A stretch of DNA of 64,000 nt from Microbispora corallina (GTDB lineage: Bacteria; Actinomycetota; Actinomycetes; Streptosporangiales; Streptosporangiaceae), in NCBI RefSeq assembly GCF_016863035.1, contig NZ_BOOC01000007.1, forward strand, positions 124,001-188,000. Reading direction: 5' to 3'. Of this stretch, positions 25,527 through 32,322 are shown piece after piece. The number at the start of each line of letters is the position of its first letter. Position 1 is the stretch's first letter. A model generated the notes under the pieces. The model was not told the DNA's origin, searched no databases, and was given only the letters and a program-made list of their open reading frames with translations. The position numbers were made by a program, and so were the translations under genes.

Positions 25527-27077
25527 TCATTCCTGGACGAGCCAGGCAGCGGTGTCGGGGGGGAGCGAGGTCCCGTCGAGCGGGCCGCTGGAGATCAGCA
25601 CCCGGTCGTGCGGGGGCAGCGGGACGGCCTCCTCACCGCAGTTGATCACACAGGTCAGCGGCCCCCGGTGGAAGAACAGGGCGTCGCCGGGGGCGTCCTG
25701 CCAGCTGATCGTGCCGGGCAGCGTCCCGCGGAGCTCACGCCGGGTGGAGAGGGCGTGACGGTAGAACCAGAGCGTCGAGGAGGGGTCGGCCGCCTGGCGC
25801 TCGGCCGTCAGGTCCGCCCAGTCGGCGGGCTGCGGCAGCCACGACCCGCCCGGCCCGAACCCGTACGGCGCCTCGGTGCCGGACCACGGGAGCGGCACCC
25901 GGCAGCCGTCGCGTCCGAGCACCTCGCCGTTGGAGCGGCTGAAGATGGGGTCCTGCCGCGCCTCTGGGGGAAGATTCTTCACCTCGGGCAGTCCGAGTTC
26001 CTCCCCTTGGTAGAGATATGCGGACCCGGGGAGGGCGAGCATGGCAAGGAGGGCGGCCCGTCCCCGCGCCACCCCGGCCGACGGGTTGAGCGACCCCTCC
26101 CCATATCGGGTGACATGGCGGACGACGTCGTGGTTGGACAGGACCCATGTCGGCGAGGACATCGAGCGGAGCGTGTCGTCGACCACCTTGCGGAACGCGG
26201 TGGCCGACCAGGGCGCCTCCAGCCAGGCGAAGTTGAAGCTCTGGTGCAGCTCGTCCGGCCGGACGTACAGGGCGAGATCCTCCGCCGAGTCGGTCCAGAC
26301 CTCGCCGACGGCCGAGCGTTCGCCGGGGTAGGAGTCGAGCACCCTGCGCCAGTCCCGGTAGATGTCGTGCACCTCAGGCTGGCTCCAGATGGGGGACCGG
26401 GAGCGGAACCCGGGATCGGTGTCCGGCAGGCCCTCCGCCTTGATGAGGCCCATGGCGACGTCGATGCGGAAGCCGTCCACGCCCCGTTCGAGCCAGAACC
26501 GCAGGATGTCGAGGAACTCCTCCCGGACCTCCGGGTTGCGCCAGTTGAAGTCGGGCTGCTGGGGCGCGAACAGATGGAGGTACCACTGCCCGTCGGGCAC
26601 CTGCGTCCACGCCGGGCCGCCGAAGGTGGACAGCCAGTTGTTCGGCTCCTTGCGGCCCGTCTGGGCGGCGGACGGGGAGGTGTCCCGGAACATGTAGCGG
26701 TCGCGCTCCTCCGAGCCCTTGGGGGACGCCAGGGCCTTCTGGAACCACGGGTGCGCGGACGAACTGTGGTTCGGCACGATGTCCACGATCAGCCGGAGGC
26801 CGTGCGCGTGCGTGTCGGACACCAGGGCGTCGAAGTCCGCCAGCGTGCCGAACAGGGGATCCACGTCGCGGTAGTCGGCCACGTCGTACCCGCCGTCCGC
26901 CATGGGGGAGGGGTAGAACGGGGTCAGCCAGATCGCGTCGATGCCGAGCTCCGCCAGGTAGGGCAACCGGCTCCGGATCCCGGCCAGGTCACCCGTACCG
27001 TCACCCGAGGCGTCGGCGAAACTGCGGACATAGATCTCGTAGACGACGGCGTCGCGCCACCAGGGGGTCGTTTCCAT
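25527..27077 (-). CDS. GH13 alpha-glucosidase / oligo-1,6-glucosidase
   Basis: 516 residues. All four GH13 blocks are visible: IVDIVPNHSSSAHPWF (region I), GVDGFRIDVAMGLIK with the nucleophile Asp (II), SAVGEVW with the acid/base Glu (III) and VLSNHDVVRH with the transition-state Asp (IV). N-terminal WWRDAVVYEIYVRSFADASG and GDGTGDLAGIRSRLPYLAEL are typical of intracellular exo-acting alpha-glucosidases that release glucose from malto- or isomalto-oligosaccharides. No signal peptide. The globin gene lies 30 bases upstream on the same strand. No ABC sugar transporter is in view. Confidence 0.93.
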   Translation of the reverse strand: METTPWWRDAVVYEIYVRSFADASGDGTGDLAGIRSRLPYLAELGIDAIWLTPFYPSPMADGGYDVADYRDVDPLFGTLADFDALVSDTHAHGLRLIVDIVPNHSSSAHPWFQKALASPKGSEERDRYMFRDTSPSAAQTGRKEPNNWLSTFGGPAWTQVPDGQWYLHLFAPQQPDFNWRNPEVREEFLDILRFWLERGVDGFRIDVAMGLIKAEGLPDTDPGFRSRSPIWSQPEVHDIYRDWRRVLDSYPGERSAVGEVWTDSAEDLALYVRPDELHQSFNFAWLEAPWSATAFRKVVDDTLRSMSSPTWVLSNHDVVRHVTRYGEGSLNPSAGVARGRAALLAMLALPGSAYLYQGEELGLPEVKNLPPEARQDPIFSRSNGEVLGRDGCRVPLPWSGTEAPYGFGPGGSWLPQPADWADLTAERQAADPSSTLWFYRHALSTRRELRGTLPGTISWQDAPGDALFFHRGPLTCVINCGEEAVPLPPHDRVLISSGPLDGTSLPPDTAAWLVQE

Positions 27078-27107
27078 GGGTTCTTGGCTGCCCGCTGAAA
27101 TCGTGAC

Positions 27108-27491
27108 TTATGCGTTTACCAGGCTGTGGGCGGCGTAAACCAGATACTTCCACAGCTGCTCCTCGCGCTCGGGAGGCAGCTCCAGCGACCGTACGGCGTC
27201 GCCCATGTGCCGCAGCCATGCGTCGCGCTCGGCCTCGCCGATGACGAACGGCGCGTGCCGCATACGCAGGCGGGGGTGGCCGCGCTGCTGGCTGTAGGTG
27301 TTGGGGCCGCCCCAGTACTGGATGAGGAACATGCGCAGCCGCTCCTCGGCGCCCGCCAGGTCCTCCTCCGGGTAGAGCGGACGCAGCAGCGGGTCCTCGG
27401 CGACGCCCTCGTAGAACCGGTGGACCAGCAGCCGGAAGCTCTCCTCGCCCCCGATCGCCTCGTAGAAGGACAGGGTCTCCTCGCTCGTCAC
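27108..27491 (-). CDS. glbO: Group II truncated hemoglobin (GlbO)
   Basis: 127 residues. [20 protein letters not shown] starts the 2-on-2 globin fold; the proximal His is in [30 protein letters not shown] carries the Tyr/Trp distal features of the group II type, and WLRHMGDAV gives Trp G8. Length and pattern match actinobacterial GlbO, which binds O2 and is linked to redox and nitric-oxide defence. It lies between the glucosidase and MscS genes, all leftward with gaps of about 30 bases, so a shared transcript is likely. Confidence 0.93.
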   Translation of the reverse strand: MTSEETLSFYEAIGGEESFRLLVHRFYEGVAEDPLLRPLYPEEDLAGAEERLRMFLIQYWGGPNTYSQQRGHPRLRMRHAPFVIGEAERDAWLRHMGDAVRSLELPPEREEQLWKYLVYAAHSLVNA

Positions 27492-27525
27492 CGTTTCAGC
27501 CTAGGACAGTTACCGGACGGTAGGG

Positions 27526-28545
27526 TCAGGCCGCGAATGTGAGGCTTTTCTCGTCGAAGGCCCGCTTCACCCGCAGCCGCAGCTCGCGGGCGACCTCCAG
27601 ATGCCGGGCGGGGGCGGTCTTCACGCTGACCCGGAAGATGATCGAGGTGCCCGACACCTGCTCCAGGCCGTAGACCTGGGGCTCCTCCACGATCAGGACG
27701 TCCCGGTAGTCCGGGTCCTCCCACAGGTCCACGGCGATGCTCTTGAGCAGGTCACGCACGGTCGCGATGTCCGCCGCGTACGGAACGGGCACGTCGACCA
27801 GCGCCCGCGACCAGCCCTGGGACTCGTTGCCGACCCGGCTGATCGTCCCGTTGCGGACGTACCAGACCTTTCCGTCAGCATCCCGCAGCCGGGTGATCCG
27901 CAGCGTGACCGCCTCGACGGTGCCCGTCGCCACGCCCGTGTCGATGACGTCGCCCACGCCGTACTGGTCCTCCAGCAGCATGAACATGCCGGCGATGAAG
28001 TCCTTGACGAGCTCCTGCGCCCCGAAGCCGACCGCGACGCCGATGATGCCCACACTGGTCAGCAACGGCGCGAGCTCCACCCCGAGCCGGCCGAGGATCA
28101 TAAGCGCGGCGGTGCCGAAGATCATGACGGATGCGAGGCTCCGCAGCACCGACCCCATCGTCTCGGCCCGCTGCCGGCGGCGCTCGGTGAGGATCACATT
28201 GGCGGCGTCGCCGTTGCCGGCCAGGAGCGCCCTGTTGCGCAGCCGTTCCGGCAAAACGCCCTCGCTGGCCCTGAGAGTGAGCCGGGTGATCAGGCGGTGG
28301 GCCACGTTCCGCACGATGAGCGCGCCGGCCAGGATCAGGACCAGCACCAGCAGCACGTCGGCGAGCCCGGCGACCAGCGGCACCCAGGCCGGGAAATGGG
28401 CCTCCGGGAACGACGAGTTCAGCAGTGAGCAGAGGAAGCCCTTGTTGGTCTCGCATGCCTGCATCAGCGTCTCCGCCGTCCTGGTCGCATCAGGAAAGGT
28501 GGGCTCGGGCGCTGGGGTGGGTGTCGCGGGCGTCAGCGGCAACAC
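27526..28545 (-). CDS. MscS-family mechanosensitive channel
   Basis: 339 residues. An N-terminal Pro-rich segment precedes a hydrophobic helix (LVAGLADVLLVLVLILAGAL), a second (SLASVMIFGTAALMILG), and the pore helix TSVGIIGVAVGFGAQELVKD with the Gly/Ala packing pattern of MscS TM3. The beta domain follows (LLEDQYGVGDVIDTG, TLRITRLRDADGKVWYVRNG). It releases solutes under osmotic downshift. Upstream gene of the leftward run MscS-glbO-glucosidase. Confidence 0.93.
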   Translation of the reverse strand: MLPLTPATPTPAPEPTFPDATRTAETLMQACETNKGFLCSLLNSSFPEAHFPAWVPLVAGLADVLLVLVLILAGALIVRNVAHRLITRLTLRASEGVLPERLRNRALLAGNGDAANVILTERRRQRAETMGSVLRSLASVMIFGTAALMILGRLGVELAPLLTSVGIIGVAVGFGAQELVKDFIAGMFMLLEDQYGVGDVIDTGVATGTVEAVTLRITRLRDADGKVWYVRNGTISRVGNESQGWSRALVDVPVPYAADIATVRDLLKSIAVDLWEDPDYRDVLIVEEPQVYGLEQVSGTSIIFRVSVKTAPARHLEVARELRLRVKRAFDEKSLTFAA

Positions 28546-29329
28546 GAGGTGGATCCCCCTCGGATCGGCTCAGTGGGCGGGCAGGTGAGAAACCTAGCCC
28601 ATACTGCCGACTGAACCGGCCTCCGTCACATCGCCGGGGAAGACGGGAGCGCTTTCCGCCCGGGGCCGCGGAGGGCGGGCCGAGAGCGCTCCAGTGACGG
28701 GTGGCAGGGCCGGGGCACGCACCCGGAAGCGTGTCCCTGACCGTTCTCCGAGAGGGGAATCCCCCCGGTGCCCGCCCGGTGCCCGCCTGCGCGGCGGGCC
28801 CGGACGGAGTCCTTTCAGTACGCCCGTACGGGACCGTCGTCCCGCACGCGGCGGATCTCAGGCCGTACGGCGCGGACGGCGGGTCCGTGCGGCGTACGGC
28901 CTGCGGCCGGCGGGGCGAGGACGTGCCCGCGCCGTACGGCAGGTGGCGAACCGGTGCGGCGCGTGGGGTGCGCCGGTGCGGGTCCGCGGTGGAGGAGGGA
29001 GGCGGTGAGATGCCTGGCCGAGCCGTGCGAGGACGGCCGACCTGTCACGGCCGGCGGCTGAGGAGTGAGGTGGCGGGGTGCTTGGCCGAGCCGTGCGGAG
29101 GCGGCGGACCTGTGACGTCCGGCGGTGGAGGGGCGGCGCGGCGAGGACGTGCCCGCGCCGTAGGGTGCCCGGCCCGATCGCGGGGCCGGCGGGATGCCAC
29201 AGCGTTCCCGGCGGGCCGTGGCGGCACGGCCCCGGAACGCTCCGCACCGGGCATCCCACCGGCCCCGGAGGGCCGCGGTGGGTGCGGCGTTCCCGCGGTG
29301 ACTGCACTTCACCCGGTTCGCCGCCTTCC
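28546..29329. other. Repeat-rich non-coding region
   Basis: About 780 bp of very GC-rich DNA without a convincing gene; open frames here on both strands are made of shifted repeats and lack family similarity. The left ~60 bp next to the MscS start probably holds its promoter. The rest contains the repeats listed separately and many CCGTACGG/GCCGTACGGC palindromes (around 28826, 28862, 28893 and 28932). Confidence 0.6.
28914..29162 (+). repeat. Dispersed direct repeats (23 bp exact, 53 bp ~80%)
   Basis: An exact 23-bp sequence GGCGAGGACGTGCCCGCGCC(GTA) is at 28914-28936 and 29140-29162. Between them a 53-bp unit with GGCCGAGCCGTGCG occurs at 29011-29063 and 29079-29131, 68 bp apart. The pattern looks like a decayed duplication rather than a gene. 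Confidence 0.85.
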
Positions 29330-29608
29330 CTACTCGCTCACCGCGGCGAGCACACGGGCGACCTTGGTGGCGGCGCCGGCCGGGTCGTCCGCCCGGTGCA
29401 TGCGCTCACCCCAGGACCACCAGTAGTCGGACGACTGGCAGACCACGTTCTCCGTGAGGCTGGTCGCGTTCGGGTTGATCACGCGTACGTACGCCCGGCC
29501 CGACGGGGCGCGCACGACCCGCGCGATCAGGCCGCGGGCGTCGAGCTCGGCCACCAAACGCTCCAATCGCCGGAAATCGTCCTCCCCCACCTTGAGTTCC
29601 TCCTTCAT
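29330..29608 (-). CDS. Small hypothetical protein, 92 residues
   Basis: 92 residues. It starts MKEELKVGEDDFRRLERLVAEL and is a compact, charged alpha/beta protein with ARGLIARVVRAPSGRAYVRV and a Trp pair (SSDYWWSWGERM). No signal peptide or membrane helix. I do not recognise a named family. The reading frame has strong G/C third positions. It is divergent from the XRE/TPR regulator, an arrangement often seen for small effector genes and their regulators in actinomycetes, so the two may be functionally linked. Confidence 0.72.
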   Translation of the reverse strand: MKEELKVGEDDFRRLERLVAELDARGLIARVVRAPSGRAYVRVINPNATSLTENVVCQSSDYWWSWGERMHRADDPAGAATKVARVLAAVSE

Positions 29609-29926
29609 TTGCCTTGAGGCCTGAATGTCTGCTTTGGAACCCCTGCTCGTTCGTCCTGGTCCGCCAAAGATGACTCACCGAACTCATCAGGTCAACGCGG
29701 TGTGAACACCGGCCGGTGGAGGAAAACCCAAGTTGGTTGAAAGAAAACCCCTATCAGGAGACGATCCTTAGTCAGCACGTTCAAAGTGGGTACTTGGCCG
29801 GGCCAAGTGTGGTCCATCATTATGGTGTCGGCGGAGTGCGACGACAGAGTCACTCTCCGTCGCCGAATGGGACCGGTCGGGATACACGTGGGCTGCGAGT
29901 GCGGCCGGCTCGAGAGAGGGGCCGGA
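29609..29926. promoter_or_regulatory. Divergent intergenic region with 17-bp palindrome
   Basis: 318 bp, the lowest-GC stretch nearby (AAAACCC repeats around 29723-29755). It holds a perfect palindrome ACTTGGCC-G-GGCCAAGT at 29792-29808, 119 bases before the XRE start, a plausible operator. The plus frame of the regulator stays open back to 29786 but its codon use there is not gene-like, so I start the regulator at 29927. Confidence 0.55.
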
Positions 29927-31510
29927 ATGTCCGGCAGGCAACACAGGGAGACGGAGATCGCCCGGCGAGTCAGGGCGCGTGGACTCGCGGCCGGGCGGAG
30001 CCTGGCTCAGATCGCCGAAGAAATCCATGAAGTCTGCGAGACACAGTTCGGGACCACTAGGATCAAGGCCCATCGCCTCTCGAACGGCATCGCCCTCGCC
30101 GATGTCATCGAGCAGGTCCGTGCCCTCTTCGAGAGGGACGGAAAGCCCGTCCCCGGCATCGGGGAGACGCTACTGTCCGCTTACGAGTCGGGCATGAAGC
30201 GCCCCGGTCCGGAGTATCTCCACTACCTGTGTTCGGTCTACCGGGTCGAACCCTTGGCCCTTGGATTCGACGGTCCGTGCATCTGCGGCCGCGGACACGT
30301 GGTCACGGGCGTCCTGGGCGGCGGAGACCCACAAGACGACAGACCTGACACTTCCCCCGAACCGCGTGAAGCGCCGGTCCCACTGGGCAGCGGCTACCCC
30401 TCCGCGAACGGGGGAGAGGAGGACGAGAACGTGCTACGGAGGACGCTGCTGACGCTCCTCGCCGGCACCGCGGGGGCCGCGAGCCTGGACAGCCAGGTGC
30501 TCGGCGCGGTCGAGAACCTGCGGCGGCGGATGGACGACACCATGGTGACGGCCACCGTCTCACCGGCGATGCTCGACCAGTGGGAGCAGTCCACGAACGG
30601 CTTCGGCCGCCAGTACATGAACACCCCCCCTCTACGGCTCCTGTGCGACGTGATGCTGGAGTTCTCGGCCGTGCGCAAGGCCCTCGAACGCCGCCAGCCG
30701 ATCGACGTCCAGGAACGCCTGTGCCGGATGGCCGCCCAGTTGGCCGGCCTGTCCGGGATGATCATGATAGACCTCGGCGACCAGCGTCTGGCCCGGTCGT
30801 TCTTCCGCACCGGCCGCACCGCCGCCGACGAGACCGGCGATCGCGCGCTGCGCGCCTGGGTGACGGCACGTGAGGCCCTCGTCCCGCTCTACTACGGCGA
30901 CCCACGCGAGGCGCTCACGCTTGCCAAGAAGAGCCGCGACCTCGCCGGCCACACCCCGTGCGCCGCGCGGACCATGGCCCCCGTGGTCGAGGCCCGGGCT
31001 CTCGCCATGCTGGCGGGCAACAACGGCGCCCGACACGAGGTCGTGGAGCAGGCCAAACGGGCCCTCCATCGGGCCAGGGCCGCCTTCCAGCAGATGAGCG
31101 CGAACGACCAGGAGGACGCGGCCTTCGGCTACACCGAGCGGCAGTTGTACTTCTACCAAGGTGACGTCCTGGTGAAGCTCGGGCAGACACTTGAGGCCGA
31201 CGTGATATTGGAGCAGGCCCTCGGGAAGTACTCCAACGAGGACCTGCTCGACCAGACGCTCATCCGGTTCGACCGTGCCCGGTGCCGGCTCATCGAGGGC
31301 GACGTCGAGGCAGCCCTCCAGATGGGACAGGAGGCCCTGGACATGGTCGACAAGGAGTACCGGACCGAGCTGATCCTCAAGCCCGCGTACGAGCTCGCCA
31401 AGGACATCCACGCCAAGTACGGCGACACCCCTCGGCTGGAGGCCTTCCGTGAGGCGCTGCAGCCGGGCCCGCTGGCGGTGCCGCCGAAGCTGGGCGAGGA
31501 CATCGCGTGA
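29927..31510 (+). CDS. XRE-family regulator with C-terminal TPR-like domain
   Basis: 527 residues from ATG 29927 (GAGAGAGGGG upstream). Residues 1-125 form an extended Cro/CI-type helix-turn-helix (RSLAQIAEEIHEV, LSAYESGMKRPGPEYLHYLC) with a Cys/His segment (GPCICGRGHV). A linker leads to a large helical domain from ~170 with TPR-like pairs (RLARSFFRTGRTAADETGDR, GDVEAALQMGQEALDM). Such proteins are abundant in filamentous actinomycetes as developmental or antibiotic regulators that read a peptide or protein signal. A GNAT gene, a small peptide gene and a TPR protein gene follow on the same strand, so it is a likely regulator of that block. Confidence 0.85.
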   Translation: MSGRQHRETEIARRVRARGLAAGRSLAQIAEEIHEVCETQFGTTRIKAHRLSNGIALADVIEQVRALFERDGKPVPGIGETLLSAYESGMKRPGPEYLHYLCSVYRVEPLALGFDGPCICGRGHVVTGVLGGGDPQDDRPDTSPEPREAPVPLGSGYPSANGGEEDENVLRRTLLTLLAGTAGAASLDSQVLGAVENLRRRMDDTMVTATVSPAMLDQWEQSTNGFGRQYMNTPPLRLLCDVMLEFSAVRKALERRQPIDVQERLCRMAAQLAGLSGMIMIDLGDQRLARSFFRTGRTAADETGDRALRAWVTAREALVPLYYGDPREALTLAKKSRDLAGHTPCAARTMAPVVEARALAMLAGNNGARHEVVEQAKRALHRARAAFQQMSANDQEDAAFGYTERQLYFYQGDVLVKLGQTLEADVILEQALGKYSNEDLLDQTLIRFDRARCRLIEGDVEAALQMGQEALDMVDKEYRTELILKPAYELAKDIHAKYGDTPRLEAFREALQPGPLAVPPKLGEDIA

Positions 31511-31544
31511 GCCAGGGCGAGGAGAGCGGGTGCGAGGAGGATCC

Positions 31545-32162
31545 ATGGCGGGAGGCCCGGCGCCGGCGGCCACAGGCCCGGCGCCGGGCGGTCGCGTGCC
31601 GGCACAGGGAGACCCTGGCGGCGTCGTCCGCGCGGCCACAGGGAAAAGCGAGCCGGGCGTGACCCCGACGCTGCGGATCCGTCGATACCGGTGGTCCGAC
31701 CTCGACGCCGTGTGGTCCCTGCACCAGGTCGGCCTGGCGCAGGTCGGCATCTCCCCCGGTGACGGCGTCTACTACGACGACGACTTCCCGCGCATCACCG
31801 AGATCTACCTGGCCGCCCGCGGCGAGTTCCTCGTCGGCGAGCTGCCCGAGGCCGGAATCGTGGCCATGGGCGGACTGCGCAGGATCGACGACCGGACTGC
31901 CGAAATGTGCCGTCTGCGCGTCCACCCCGACCATCAGAGACGCGGCTACGGCGCGCAGATCATGCAGGTGCTGGAGGAACGGGCCCGGGAGCTCGGCTAC
32001 TCCCTGCTCTGCGGGGACACCACCCTGCGGCAGGTGGCGGCCCTGGAGCTGTACCGGAAATCGGGCTGGCGGGAGTTACGGCGCGAAGCTCGCGGGGACA
32101 TGGTCGTCCTTTATCTGGAGAAACCCCTAAATGGTGTAGTTTCACCGCTTTTCTCCCGATAG
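31545..32162 (+). CDS. GNAT N-acetyltransferase
   Basis: 205 residues from ATG 31545, with a strong AGGAGG four bases upstream. The first ~40 residues are Pro/Gly/Ala-rich and disordered; the acetyltransferase domain follows (LRIRRYRWSDLDAVWSLHQV, VHPDHQRRGYGAQIMQVLEE with the acetyl-CoA loop, ALELYRKSGWRELRREARGD). The substrate is unknown. It lies 34 bases after the XRE/TPR gene and 85 bases before the peptide gene, so it probably belongs to the same unit; a role in modifying the peptide's Lys residues or N terminus is possible but unproven. Confidence 0.85.
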   Translation: MAGGPAPAATGPAPGGRVPAQGDPGGVVRAATGKSEPGVTPTLRIRRYRWSDLDAVWSLHQVGLAQVGISPGDGVYYDDDFPRITEIYLAARGEFLVGELPEAGIVAMGGLRRIDDRTAEMCRLRVHPDHQRRGYGAQIMQVLEERARELGYSLLCGDTTLRQVAALELYRKSGWRELRREARGDMVVLYLEKPLNGVVSPLFSR

Positions 32163-32247
32163 ATAGTGCTTCCAGGCCTTGGCGGATAGCTGATCTGAAT
32201 CAATACTTGTGCCTTGTCCTGTTCGCCCGAGTGGGGGAAGAGCCGCA
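32163..32247 (+). promoter_or_regulatory. Upstream region of the peptide gene
   Basis: An 85-bp, A/T-richer gap. TTGGCG at 32179-32184 and AATACT at 32202-32207 stand 17 bases apart, a weak sigma-70-like pair. GGGGGAAG at 32232-32239 is a good ribosome-binding site for the ATG at 32248. Confidence 0.35.
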
Positions 32248-32322
32248 ATGAAGAAGATCATTATCCGCAAGCCCGGCACCGCGAAGCTCACCGGCGCCTC
32301 CAGCGTCATCCACAAGGGGTGA
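32248..32322 (+). CDS. 24-residue cationic peptide, RiPP-precursor-like, coupled to the TPR gene
   Basis: A 24-codon ORF with GGGGGAAG eight bases upstream. The peptide begins MKKIIIRKPG, contains LTGASS and ends in His-Lys-Gly; it has five Lys and one Arg, two Thr, two Ser, no Cys and no acidic residue. Third positions are G/C in 23 of 24 codons while first positions are not GC-rich (10 of 24), a strong sign of real coding. Its TGA overlaps the GTG of the 665-residue TPR protein by four bases, so both are made together. A basic leader-like N terminus and short Thr/Ser tail suit a ribosomally made, modified peptide or a small signal; a mere leader ORF is the alternative. I do not recognise the family with certainty. 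Confidence 0.7.
   Translation: MKKIIIRKPGTAKLTGASSVIHKG

Noticed and set aside
25304-25645. Plus-strand frame with a KPAGTRRGSGRLRR-like segment shared with 22134-22880
   Set aside because: The shared segment is just the translated hairpin repeat; it signals duplicated DNA, not a gene family.
28701-29426. 241-codon frame with repeated LAEPC-type segments
   Set aside because: The peptide repeats follow from the 53-bp DNA repeat in two frames; composition is random-like and it runs into the antisense of the 92-residue gene.
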